Under the pieces are notes generated by a model that was given only the letters and a program-made list of their open reading frames with translations, was not told the origin of the DNA and did not search any database. Below, piece by piece: positions 6,628 through 14,643 of a DNA stretch of 41,039 nucleotides (positions within the stretch are counted from its first letter, which is position 1; each line of letters starts with the position of its first letter). The stretch lies in contig JAAWKH010000015.1 of assembly GCA_022797295.1 (NCBI GenBank), positions 1 through 41,039 of the forward strand, given 5' to 3'. This DNA is from Peptococcaceae bacterium. GTDB lineage: Bacteria; Bacillota; Dehalobacteriia; UBA4068; UBA4997. Made by a program: the position numbers and the translations under genes.

Positions 6628-8313
6628 CTAAAACGCCATATTATCCGCTTTCGCCAGCAGCTTAGCTTTCAAGGTGAGATATTCGCCGTCCAGCCAGCAG
6701 CCCGTCTGGCTCTCCGGCAGGTCGCCGCCAAAAGCCCGGCGGGAGAGGGACAGCACCGGCGGGGCCTGCAAACGCTTCGCCACCGCCAACCCGCGATAAA
6801 GCTGCCACCAATGCTCCAAATCCTCCAAAAAGGCAATATCGTCTGGGAACAGCTGGCGCAGCTGCTCCGTGCCGCAGCCCGTCACCTCCGGCAGGCGGCC
6901 CTGATCGTAAAAGGTCAGGGTGTCGGTGATGTCATGCCCCCATTCCACCCAACTGCGGAACAAATAATCGTGGTAGTCGTAATGGATTGGATCGCCCAGG
7001 CCCGCTTCAATGCTTTGAGCCGCCGAAAGCTCCGCGCTGGGCTTCAGCTCCAAAGCCGCCAGCGGAATCAGTCCGGTAGCCTCGTAAATATATTTAGCCA
7101 GCTCATAAACCTGGCACTTCCAGAGATCGCCCAACGGCGCAAAATAGCCCACTGAATCGCCGTACATTGTGGAATAGCCCACGGTCAGCTCGCTTTTGTT
7201 GGCATTGCAAATAACCGCGCCGCCAAAGGCCGCCGCAGCCGCCGCCAGCAGACCAGCGCCGCGCTGCCTGGCCTGCACATTCTCCAAAACAGCGTCGGAA
7301 AGGGGTAGATTAACGCCGGCAAACTGTTCGGCCAGCGCGTCAACCGCCGGCTGAATAGGCAAAATCTCGTAGCGAATACCCAGATTTTCCGCCAGCTTGG
7401 CCGCACATTCCTGCGTGGCCTCACAGTTGTAGCGGGATGGCATATTCAAGCCCAGCACATTCTCCTTGCCCAAAGCGGCCACCAGCAGGCAGGCGTTCAG
7501 GCAGGAATCAATGCCGCCGGAAAGGCCAATCACCGCCCGCTCCACGCCCAGGTTGGCCGAGTATTCCTGGATAGCCTGCACCAGCCCGGTGTAAAGGGCC
7601 GCGGTGGTGTCGGTTTCCGGTAAGTCCTGCACAGTGTGCGGCGCTTCTGTGTCAAAAATCAGCAAATCCTCCACAAACTGCGGCGAGCGGGCCAGCAAAT
7701 CGCCTTGCGGGCCAAAAACCGCACTGCCACCGTCGTAAACGTAAACCGGCTTGCCAGCGTCCTGCACACCCACGTGGTTGACGTAAACCAGCGTCTTCTC
7801 ATAGGTTTTGGCAAAAGCGGCAAAGCTTTGGTAAAACTGCGGCGTTTTATCCTGCACAAAGCAGGAGGTGGAAAGCTTCAACACCAACGGCGCAGCCGGC
7901 TGGCTCTGTTGCTCAGTCAGCAGCGCAAAATCCAACTGCTGGCCGCGCACCTGAGTCTGAAAACTACCGGCCGGCGAGGACAACTGCCGCCCATTTTGAG
8001 CCACATAAATAGCGCTGGTGGGGCTTTGGTTGCCATCCGGGCCTTTCACCAGGCCAATGCTGCCAAACACCACCACGGCCTCGTTCAGCTTGGCGGTTTC
8101 CGCAATCAGCTTTTGGTTGTATTTTTGAAATTCAGACAACAAACCAGGGCTGGCCCAGGCTTGGCCTAAAAAACTGCCGCTGACGGCCAACTCCGGCAGA
8201 ACGATTAAATCCGCCTGCTGCCCGGCGGCGCGGCGGCAAAAATCCAGCATTGTCTGATAGTTCAAGTCCGGCCGGGCGGCCCGAACCTTGATTTGTGCAA
8301 GGGCTATTTTCAT
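6628..8313 (-). CDS. nadE: NAD+ synthetase with degenerate glutaminase (nitrilase) domain
   Basis: A 561-residue enzyme for the last NAD step, the ATP-dependent amidation of nicotinate adenine dinucleotide. The C-terminal synthetase domain is intact: SGGIDS P-loop near residue 260, ENVQARQRG, ANKSELTVGYSTMYGD and DLWKCQVYELAKYI. The N-terminal domain has the nitrilase fold start (KIALAQIKV) and catalytic Glu in LPELAVSG, but by eye the KHLLPNY segment with the catalytic Lys is missing and the usual ICEDLW reads LLTEQQS, so the nucleophilic Cys is replaced by Thr. Free ammonia may be the nitrogen source. The start at 8313 follows GGAAAGGAAATAAACGTT. The promoter at 8464-8492 probably drives it. 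Confidence 0.9.
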   Translation of the reverse strand: MKIALAQIKVRAARPDLNYQTMLDFCRRAAGQQADLIVLPELAVSGSFLGQAWASPGLLSEFQKYNQKLIAETAKLNEAVVVFGSIGLVKGPDGNQSPTSAIYVAQNGRQLSSPAGSFQTQVRGQQLDFALLTEQQSQPAAPLVLKLSTSCFVQDKTPQFYQSFAAFAKTYEKTLVYVNHVGVQDAGKPVYVYDGGSAVFGPQGDLLARSPQFVEDLLIFDTEAPHTVQDLPETDTTAALYTGLVQAIQEYSANLGVERAVIGLSGGIDSCLNACLLVAALGKENVLGLNMPSRYNCEATQECAAKLAENLGIRYEILPIQPAVDALAEQFAGVNLPLSDAVLENVQARQRGAGLLAAAAAAFGGAVICNANKSELTVGYSTMYGDSVGYFAPLGDLWKCQVYELAKYIYEATGLIPLAALELKPSAELSAAQSIEAGLGDPIHYDYHDYLFRSWVEWGHDITDTLTFYDQGRLPEVTGCGTEQLRQLFPDDIAFLEDLEHWWQLYRGLAVAKRLQAPPVLSLSRRAFGGDLPESQTGCWLDGEYLTLKAKLLAKADNMAF

Positions 8314-8351
8314 AACGTTTATTTCCTTTCCCCAAATTAAATTTTTCATAA

Positions 8352-8380
8352 TTGACAAATTTAGGTAAGCGTACTATAAT
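8352..8380 (+). promoter_or_regulatory. Consensus rightward promoter upstream of the 493-residue protein
   Basis: TTGACA (8352-8357), 17 bp, TATAAT (8375-8380). The downstream sequence ACTATAATAATATT.AGAAAA is nearly repeated at 10127-10147. It faces the leftward promoter at 8464-8492, so the two transcripts overlap by about 70 nt. Confidence 0.65.
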
Positions 8381-8389
8381 AATATTAAG

Positions 8390-8419
8390 AAAAGTGCCAC
8401 TGATAAGCGGCTGACTTTT
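8390..8419. ncRNA. Conserved-loop hairpin between facing promoters
   Basis: AAAAGT-GCC-ACTGATAAGC-GGC-TG-ACTTTT folds as two stacked stems with a 2-nt bulge. The 10-base loop is identical to the one at 643-634 (minus strand), while both stems differ and still pair. It could act at the 5' end of the rightward RNA or as a terminator for the leftward RNA, which then reads CTTTTCTT. Function unknown. Confidence 0.45.
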
Positions 8420-8463
8420 GAGTTTCAGCGTTTTAATTATATTTATGTGTGGAGTCTGTTTAT

Positions 8464-8492
8464 ATTTTAATACTTAAAATTGTCGATGTCAA
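8464..8492 (-). promoter_or_regulatory. nadE: Leftward promoter, probably for nadE
   Basis: On the minus strand TTGACA (8492-8487), 17 bp, TAAAAT (8469-8464). The start near 8457 gives nadE a leader of about 140 nt. The leader includes the hairpin at 8390-8419, which may attenuate it. Confidence 0.6.
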
Positions 8493-8570
8493 GGAAAATA
8501 AAATATACTGAGTTTAGCAAAACTTTAGGATAAAATCAAAATTAAAGATATTGATTAGGAGGTCAGTATT

Positions 8571-10052
8571 ATGAATATTTCTGGCGTATCAACAGCAACG
8601 AATTATGCTAACATACAATCTTCCAAATTGACGCAGCTTTCTTCTGGGCTGGTTGTAAAGCAGACAAGCGATAGCAATACTGCGCAAGGCTCCGCGCGGC
8701 TACTCCAGCTTGACCTCTCTGACCGCAAAGGCTATCGGGAGGACTACTCTATCCGTGATGCGGCGGAAAGTTTATGGAAACAGGAAACGCAAACTTTTAA
8801 CCTCAAAGACCTAAACGACCCAACAAAGGCCAACGATATTATAGAAAATATGCGTCGACAAGCCCGGTGGGATTTGGGCCTTGAAACTGGGGAAACCAAA
8901 GATGAGGTTATGTCTGCCTATATTCAAAACCTGCGGCAAAACGGTTTGGGTGGCGATGTAAATTGGAGCGGATTATCTCGGGAATTGGAGGCATTTAAGA
9001 CTACTTCCCCAGAAGAACTGGCGGACGGGTTGGACTATTTGGCATCCCGCTATGTGGCGGTGTTGGACAAACTGGAGCGTAATTATCAAGGGGAAGAACT
9101 GACCGCCCAGCGTACAAAATTAGAGGAAGTTTATCAAGCTGGAAAAGCTGAAATGATAAACGGCTATACGCAGCTTTTGCAAGATAATTTGGGTCTTTCA
9201 GACGGTGATGTGCAGGCGGTCAAAGACAGCTTTTCTGCTATTCTTGCGGAAAAAGTAGACGCTTATCGTGAAGCGCTGGAAAAAGTACATGGAGCCGTTT
9301 CCCAAACCGGCCCTGACAGCGTATGGCTGAAAAATCACGATGCCTATATCGCCTCCCAACTCCGGGCGGCGGGTTCATCAAATAAAAGCACGGCGGCATA
9401 TTCTGTGCAAGACCTGACTGCTGCTGGCAAGATTGCCCAAATCTATCAAACGGAACTTTTCAATGCAGCCTCTTGCGGTCGGAACGAGGCAACGCTGGCC
9501 CTCAATCTGTCTATGGCGGATATGAAAGCGGAAACGATTATACAGAAGGGGCTGGTAAGTCAAAATATGGCGGCCTTGCTCCGCAACAGCCGCGCTCAAG
9601 GGCATAATAACGCGCTGGCTACATTGGATCAGGCTCTTTTCGCACGTGAGAAAAATCTTGCCCCCGGTGAACCCAAGGGAACTTTTGCGCCCGTTGACCG
9701 TACTGTATTTCAAGGAATTTACAATGCTGTGATGAACGCTTACCATGAAAATGGCGGCGATGGAGCTGGGGCTATTCGCGCTGGGGTTGCTTATGGGCAG
9801 TCTATCACCACCCAGGCTACCGTCAAAAACCCCAATGCTCTGCGCTGGGGCATCTCCATTGAGAGCTATTGGAAAGACTTCTATACTGACCCTGATGATA
9901 AGGAAATTTCTCCTCTGGTAAAACAGATGAATAGACTTCTGGTGCAAGCTGGACAGACTTCTGACCTCGGTTGCTCCACCTACCAGAAATATATAAATAG
10001 CTGGCAGGGCTTTCTTTCATCTGTTAGCGGCGGAGTGGATGTGCGGGCTTAA
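8571..10052 (+). CDS. Uncharacterised 493-residue protein starting MNISGVSTATN
   Basis: A soluble-looking protein with no signal peptide or membrane span. It is rich in helix-forming segments (LDYLASRYVAVLDKLERNY, VDAYREALEKVHGAV). The C-terminal part has short GS/T-rich joints and ends SGGVDVRA. I recognise no family. Its N-terminus resembles that of the convergent neighbour at 10238 (both start MNIS followed by small polar residues). This may mark a shared export or localisation signal, for example by the flagellar route, but that is speculative. The start has AGGAGGTCAGTATT upstream. Related promoter sequences lie on both sides, and its sequence looks less GC-rich than neighbouring genes, suggesting separate acquisition. 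Confidence 0.7.
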   Translation: MNISGVSTATNYANIQSSKLTQLSSGLVVKQTSDSNTAQGSARLLQLDLSDRKGYREDYSIRDAAESLWKQETQTFNLKDLNDPTKANDIIENMRRQARWDLGLETGETKDEVMSAYIQNLRQNGLGGDVNWSGLSRELEAFKTTSPEELADGLDYLASRYVAVLDKLERNYQGEELTAQRTKLEEVYQAGKAEMINGYTQLLQDNLGLSDGDVQAVKDSFSAILAEKVDAYREALEKVHGAVSQTGPDSVWLKNHDAYIASQLRAAGSSNKSTAAYSVQDLTAAGKIAQIYQTELFNAASCGRNEATLALNLSMADMKAETIIQKGLVSQNMAALLRNSRAQGHNNALATLDQALFAREKNLAPGEPKGTFAPVDRTVFQGIYNAVMNAYHENGGDGAGAIRAGVAYGQSITTQATVKNPNALRWGISIESYWKDFYTDPDDKEISPLVKQMNRLLVQAGQTSDLGCSTYQKYINSWQGFLSSVSGGVDVRA

Positions 10053-10105
10053 ACTGCAAGACAACAATAATGGGCGGCAGTGACGCAGCCAAAACATCTG
10101 CACTA

Positions 10106-10134
10106 TTGATAAAACAGCACAAGTGAACTATAAT
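10106..10134 (+). promoter_or_regulatory. Promoter-like element after the 493-residue gene
   Basis: TTGATA (10106-10111), 17 bp, TATAAT (10129-10134), followed by AATATTTAGAAAAA. It closely resembles the element at 8352-8390. The RNA would end at the terminator about 60 nt downstream, so it would be a small RNA and not an mRNA. Confidence 0.5.
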
Positions 10135-10163
10135 AATATTTAGAAAAACACCTTTCTTATAAG

Positions 10164-10199
10164 AAAAACCCGCGACCAGGCCTTGGTGGCGGATTTTTC
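10164..10199. terminator. Bidirectional terminator between convergent genes
   Basis: CCGC.ACCA pairs with TGGT.GCGG around a GGCCT loop. It is flanked by AAAAA on the left and TTTTT on the right, so it can end transcripts from both directions. Confidence 0.7.
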
Positions 10200-10207
10200 T
10201 TATATTT

Positions 10208-10236
10208 ATTATGTAGCGCCTGTCTATCTTTAGCAA
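10208..10236 (-). promoter_or_regulatory. Weak leftward promoter-like element
   Basis: On the minus strand TTGCTA (10236-10231), 17 bp, CATAAT (10213-10208). It faces the promoter at 10106-10134 across the terminator, mirroring the arrangement at 8352-8492. The match is poor and activity is uncertain. Confidence 0.25.
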
Positions 10237-10237
10237 C

Positions 10238-11686
10238 TCAGCTTAAATTGCTTAGCAATTCATTCATTTTAGCTTGAACTGCTTGCAAGGCAATTTGATG
10301 AGATGTCTGAGCGTTTTGCACTCCGCCCACGGAAGCCAGCGCATAAGGATCAAACAAAGTAAGCCTGGCGCCGGTCAACAATGCCCGCTCCTGGCGATAG
10401 AACATATCCCGCTGCTCCTGCGACAAATCGGCCCGGAAAATAGCGGAATCAAAGCGCTTATATTTTTGCGCGATATGCTCCAGCCCTTGAACAAACGGAT
10501 AGCTGCTGTTCTCTTTGTGTGCATCGGCATAAAATTCCGCAATGGTTTTTCTGGCGTCTATGGCAGGCTGCGCATAGGCCCGTAAATAAGTTTGCAGAGC
10601 AATCGAGCCGTCCGGGTCAACCTCTCTGTTCTCATTGATAACCAGACTCAAATCCTTTTGCCGTGTGCGAAATTCGGCAATTATTTCCGGCGCGCCCACT
10701 CGCACTGCGGCGCTAATGCGATCCAGCCGCTCCTGCGTATTAAGCGGCGAATTTGGGTCAAGGCTGAGAATTTTTTCGTTCATAGCTTTCTGATGCGGAT
10801 TATATGTAGATGAATAGCGCGCCCAAACCGGGCCAACCTGCTTTTTAACTTCGGAAAGCGCATCGTCAGTCAGTTCCTGCTGCATGTTCACCGCAGCCAA
10901 ATGGCCGTCCGCATATTCCACGCCCAACTCCTCGCCAGCAGGCGTGCTTAATTTGAGATGGTCATACAAGTTTTTTCCGTTATCACCGCGGTTCAGGGCT
11001 TGCTCTATCGCCTCCGTTAAAGCTTCATCCTCCAGCCCACTTACTTTAATAGAATAGCTGGTCGGATCCACAGTCAGACGGAAAGAAGTGCCGGCCGGAA
11101 TTTCAGCGCCATTTTCAGCTAAAACCGCCTGAATAGATTGGTCTATTTGCGTTCGATTAGCCTCAAGAGCTTTCATAGCCGCGGAGGCCAGCGTCGGCGG
11201 GCCGCCGGCAGCAGGAAAAGCATAGGGATTGCCCATTTGCAGGTGCTTTCCGCCGCTCAGCATATCAAGCTCCTGGTCATAAGCCCAGGCTCGTTCGTCC
11301 TCCGACAAATCAGCCCGAAAATCAGGGGATTCCGTGTTCTTATATTTGTCCCAAATATGCGCGCTGGGGTTGTCGTAAGTCAAATTTTCCAAATGCTCCT
11401 CAGCATAATGCGCCCGGATAATATCTGTATATTCATTGGTAATCTTGCTAAATTCATCCGCAAATGAGGCAAAAGTCGTACTCAAATCACTGCCTGGCTC
11501 ATTTGCAGCTTCCGCAACCGATGCAGACTGAGCTTTTTGCATAGCCTCCTTTGCTTCTGCGGAAATAGCTATTTCATCTTGCGCACCAAACATAACAGCC
11601 GTTTTATTTTCTGCTGGAGCAAAATCTGTTTGATAAACGCGATATGCTGCATTTCTGCAAGCAGTTGTATTTACAGAAATATTCAT
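10238..11686 (-). CDS. DUF4885-like protein with internal duplication
   Basis: 482 residues, no signal peptide, starting MNISVNTTACRNAAYRVYQ. Two similar blocks are visible: residues about 90-155 contain FRADLSEDERAWAYDQE and NPYAFPAAGG; residues about 383-450 contain FRADLSQEQRDMFYRQE and DPYALASVGG. This motif (aspartate-serine followed by an ER..Y.QE helix) recalls DUF4885. Between the blocks is a mixed alpha/beta part. The start ATG has AAGGAGGAGTTTGTT. A perfect promoter lies at 11723-11751 and a shared terminator at 10164-10199. The function is unknown; an exported or surface protein is possible but unproven. Confidence 0.7.
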   Translation of the reverse strand: MNISVNTTACRNAAYRVYQTDFAPAENKTAVMFGAQDEIAISAEAKEAMQKAQSASVAEAANEPGSDLSTTFASFADEFSKITNEYTDIIRAHYAEEHLENLTYDNPSAHIWDKYKNTESPDFRADLSEDERAWAYDQELDMLSGGKHLQMGNPYAFPAAGGPPTLASAAMKALEANRTQIDQSIQAVLAENGAEIPAGTSFRLTVDPTSYSIKVSGLEDEALTEAIEQALNRGDNGKNLYDHLKLSTPAGEELGVEYADGHLAAVNMQQELTDDALSEVKKQVGPVWARYSSTYNPHQKAMNEKILSLDPNSPLNTQERLDRISAAVRVGAPEIIAEFRTRQKDLSLVINENREVDPDGSIALQTYLRAYAQPAIDARKTIAEFYADAHKENSSYPFVQGLEHIAQKYKRFDSAIFRADLSQEQRDMFYRQERALLTGARLTLFDPYALASVGGVQNAQTSHQIALQAVQAKMNELLSNLS

Positions 11687-11722
11687 AACAAACTCCTCCT
11701 TGACTAAACGTTTCCTATTTGT

Positions 11723-11751
11723 ATTATAATATGTTTGCCAGATTTTGTCAA
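11723..11751 (-). promoter_or_regulatory. Consensus promoter of the DUF4885-like gene
   Basis: On the minus strand TTGACA (11751-11746), 17 bp, TATAAT (11728-11723). The leader is about 30 nt to the SD. Confidence 0.75.
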
Positions 11752-11813
11752 CCATTGGCCTTACAAAAAAAACCAACAAAAAAATATTTATCTGCTTTTT
11801 TGTAAAAATTAAG

Positions 11814-11842
11814 TTGTAATTGTTGGCCAAATAGTTTATTAT
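11814..11842 (+). promoter_or_regulatory. Probable promoter of the malic enzyme-fumarase operon
   Basis: TTGTAA (11814-11819), 17 bp, TATTAT (11837-11842). The leader of about 85 nt contains no riboswitch that I recognise. The stretch 11687-11932 otherwise holds only AT-rich sequence and the divergent promoter. Confidence 0.45.
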
Positions 11843-11932
11843 ATAAGGTAGGGAAGAAGTGTCTGTCAATCCGCCGGCGCTTCTTGCTGAAAAATCGCAG
11901 TAAATCTGTAAGGAAAGAAAGGAAGATGTAAA

Positions 11933-13114
11933 ATGGCAGATTATAACCAACTGGCCCTGGAATTGCACGAAAAAAATCAGGGCAAAATTGAGGTTGTCAG
12001 CAAGGTGGAGGTTAAAACTAGGGATGATTTAAGCACCGCTTACACCCCCGGCGTAGCCGAGCCCTGCCGTAAAATCCGCGATAACGCAGACGACGTTTAC
12101 AAATACACCGCCAAGGGCAACCTGGTGGCTGTGGTTTCCGACGGCAGCGCGGTTTTGGGCCTGGGCAACATTGGCGCAAAAGCGGCAATCCCGGTGATGG
12201 AGGGCAAAAGCATTCTGTTCAAGGAATTTGCAGATGTGGACGCTTTCCCAATTTGTATCGACACCCAAGATGATGAGGAAATCATCAAAATTGTGAAAAA
12301 TATTGCTCCGGTTTTTGGTGGCGTAAACCTGGAGGATATTGCTGCTCCCCGCTGCTTTTACATTGAACGCCGCCTGAAAGAGGAAACGGATATTCCGATT
12401 TTCCATGATGACCAGCACGGCACCGCAGTTTGCGTGCTGAGCGCCATCATCAACGCCGCCAAAGTGGTGAAAAAGGATTTTGCCGACCTGAAAGTGGTAA
12501 TCAACGGTTGCGGCGCCGCCGGCTCCGCCATCGCCCGCATTATCCTGGCCAAAGGGGTTAAGGATATGTTCCTGGTGGATATGGAGGGTATCATCAACAA
12601 GGATGTTCCCGCCACTATGCTGAACGATAACCACAAAGAATTGGCCGCCATGACCAACCACGAGGGCAGAGTCGGCAACCTGACCGACGCGGTGAAAGAC
12701 GCCGACGTTTTCGTTGGCGTATCCAAGCCCGGCCTGCTCACCACCGATATGGTGAAAACAATGGCCAAGGACGCTATCATCTTCGCTATGGCTAACCCAA
12801 CGCCGGAAATCTTCCCGGACGAGGCCCATGCCGGCGGCGCAGCAGTTGTCGGCACCGGCCGTTCCGATTTTGCCAACCAAATCAACAACGTTCTGGTGTT
12901 CCCCGGCCTGTTCAAGGGCGCTTTGAGCGTGCGCGCTTCCGACATCAACGAGGAAATGAAGCTGGCTGCCGCCGAGGCTCTGGCTGGTTATATCCCGGAC
13001 GCGGAGCTGAACAATGAGAACATCATCCCCAGCGCGCTGGATAAAAACGTGGCTGCGGTTATCGCCAAGGCAGTAGCTGAAGCGGCCAAAGCTAGCGGCA
13101 TAGCTCGCATTTAA
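11933..13114 (+). CDS. NAD(P)-dependent malic enzyme
   Basis: 393 residues, the typical length of the short bacterial form without a phosphotransacetylase tail. It oxidatively decarboxylates malate to pyruvate. Visible signatures: TAYTPGVAEPC near the start with the catalytic Tyr, SDGSAVLGLGNIGAKA, metal-binding FHDDQHGTA, and a Rossmann site INGCGAAGSAIARI. FAMANPTPEIFPDEA and VFPGLFKGALSVRA complete the family. The SD AAGGAAGATGTAAA precedes ATG 11933. It is followed after about 50 bp by both fumarase subunits, so fumarate-malate-pyruvate conversion is encoded in one unit. Cofactor preference cannot be read from sequence with confidence. Confidence 0.93.
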   Translation: MADYNQLALELHEKNQGKIEVVSKVEVKTRDDLSTAYTPGVAEPCRKIRDNADDVYKYTAKGNLVAVVSDGSAVLGLGNIGAKAAIPVMEGKSILFKEFADVDAFPICIDTQDDEEIIKIVKNIAPVFGGVNLEDIAAPRCFYIERRLKEETDIPIFHDDQHGTAVCVLSAIINAAKVVKKDFADLKVVINGCGAAGSAIARIILAKGVKDMFLVDMEGIINKDVPATMLNDNHKELAAMTNHEGRVGNLTDAVKDADVFVGVSKPGLLTTDMVKTMAKDAIIFAMANPTPEIFPDEAHAGGAAVVGTGRSDFANQINNVLVFPGLFKGALSVRASDINEEMKLAAAEALAGYIPDAELNNENIIPSALDKNVAAVIAKAVAEAAKASGIARI

Positions 13115-13164
13115 TTATCAGCAACTAAAACATTGAAAAAAAGATTTACTAAGGAGTGATTAAA

Positions 13165-14010
13165 ATGCGAGAAATACAAGCAAGCGTGATTACCGACGCC
13201 GTGGAAAAGCTGTGTATGGACGCTGCTTACTACCTGCCGGAGGACGTTAAAACGGCCTTGCAGGAACGTCAGGCACAGGAAGAATCCGAGATTGGCAAAT
13301 ATATTTTGAATGAGGTTTGCGAGAACTTCAAAGTGGCCGCTGAGGAGCAAATGCCCCTTTGCCAGGACACCGGCACAGCCCTGTTTATCATTGAGATGGG
13401 CCAGGAGCTGGTGGTGACCGGCGGCGGTATGGTGGAGGCCATCAACGAGGGCGTGCGCCGCGGCTACACCAACGGCTATTTGCGTAAATCTATGGTGGCC
13501 GAGCCCATTTTTGAGCGCGTGAACACCAAAGACAACACCCCGGCGGTTATCCACACCGAGATTACCGAGGGCGACGGTCTGAAAATTACCCTGCTGCCCA
13601 AGGGCGGCGGCGCGGAGAATTGCAGCGCAGTGAAAATGCTACGCCCGGCCGACGGCTTGCAGGGCGTGATGGATTTTGTGGTGGAAACTGTTGACGCTGC
13701 CGGCGGCAAACCCTGCCCGCCTGTGATTGTGGGCGTTGGCGTGGGCGGCACCGCGGATTACGCGGCTTACCTGTCCAAAAAGGCTCTGAACCGGGAAATT
13801 GGCGCGCACAACCCCAACCCCAACTATGCCAAAATGGAAACCGAACTGCTGGAGCGTATTAACAAGCTGGGCGTTGGCCCGCAGGGCCTGGGCGGCGTTA
13901 CCACGGCGTTGGCGGTTAATGTGGAATATTTCCCCTGCCACATTGCTTCTCTGCCGGTTTTTGTTACCATGAACTGTCATAGCCAAAGACACAAGAGTAT
14001 TGAGCTGTAA
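13165..14010 (+). CDS. Fumarate hydratase class I, alpha subunit
   Basis: 281 residues. The N-terminal half of class I iron-sulfur fumarase (or tartrate dehydratase) as a separate subunit, which with the beta subunit interconverts fumarate and malate. MPLCQDTGTALFI carries the first cluster cysteine; PKGGGAENCSAVKML carries the second; FPCHIASLPVFVTMNCHSQRH contains further cysteines at the C-terminus. ATG 13165 is used because AAGGAGTGATTAAA lies correctly before it. It is 14 bp from the beta subunit. The neighbouring malic enzyme favours fumarase over L-tartrate dehydratase. Confidence 0.92.
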   Translation: MREIQASVITDAVEKLCMDAAYYLPEDVKTALQERQAQEESEIGKYILNEVCENFKVAAEEQMPLCQDTGTALFIIEMGQELVVTGGGMVEAINEGVRRGYTNGYLRKSMVAEPIFERVNTKDNTPAVIHTEITEGDGLKITLLPKGGGAENCSAVKMLRPADGLQGVMDFVVETVDAAGGKPCPPVIVGVGVGGTADYAAYLSKKALNREIGAHNPNPNYAKMETELLERINKLGVGPQGLGGVTTALAVNVEYFPCHIASLPVFVTMNCHSQRHKSIEL

Positions 14011-14024
14011 GGGAGGCGATTGCG

Positions 14025-14582
14025 ATGGCGGAAATGATTAAATTGACAACTCCTCTGACGGATGAGGACGTGATGAAGCTGAAAGCCGGCGATGTGGTGA
14101 GCATTAGCGGCGTGATTTACACCGGACGCGACGCCGCGCACAAACGGCTGGTGGAATGCCTGGAGCGCAACGAGCCTATGCCGATTGACGTTAAGGGCCA
14201 GATTATGTACTATGTGGGGCCAAGCCCCGCCAAGCCGGGCCAGCCGATTGGCAGCTGCGGTCCAACCACCTCCTACCGTATGGATCCCTACACTCCCACT
14301 ATGTTGGAGCAGGGAATGAAGGGCATGCTGGGCAAAGGCCCGCGCTCTAAAGAGGTTGTGGAGGCTATGCAGAAACATAAAGGCGTTTACCTGGCCGCCA
14401 TTGGCGGCGCAGCGGCGGTTATCGCCAAAGCCGTGAAAACCTGCGAGGTTATCACCTACGAGGATTTAGGCGCAGAGGCTATCCACAAGCTGGAAGTGGA
14501 AGATTTGGTTTGCTTTGTGGCCATTGATGCCCAAGGCGGCAACCTTTACGAAACCGGCCGTTTGCCTTATGCAAAAGACTGA
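14025..14582 (+). CDS. Fumarate hydratase class I, beta subunit
   Basis: 185 residues, the usual length for the separate beta subunit. Signatures: LKAGDVVSISGVIYTGRD, the PIGSCGPTTSYRMD motif, MLGKGPRS and YLAAIGGAAAVIAK. It forms the heteromeric class I enzyme with the gene 14 bp upstream. The SD GGGAGGCGATTGCG precedes ATG 14025. The operon ends at a strong terminator at 14601-14639. Confidence 0.93.
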   Translation: MAEMIKLTTPLTDEDVMKLKAGDVVSISGVIYTGRDAAHKRLVECLERNEPMPIDVKGQIMYYVGPSPAKPGQPIGSCGPTTSYRMDPYTPTMLEQGMKGMLGKGPRSKEVVEAMQKHKGVYLAAIGGAAAVIAKAVKTCEVITYEDLGAEAIHKLEVEDLVCFVAIDAQGGNLYETGRLPYAKD

Positions 14583-14600
14583 TTTTAAATAAATAATAAA

Positions 14601-14639
14601 ACACCCGCCATTGCTTAAAGCAGGGGCGGGTGTTTTTTA
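14601..14639 (+). terminator. Terminator of the malate operon
   Basis: ACACCCGCC (14601-14609) and GGCGGGTGT (14625-14633) form a 9-bp GC-rich stem followed by TTTTTT. It probably also serves the leftward XRE gene, which ends at 14644. Confidence 0.85.
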
Positions 14640-14643
14640 ACAT

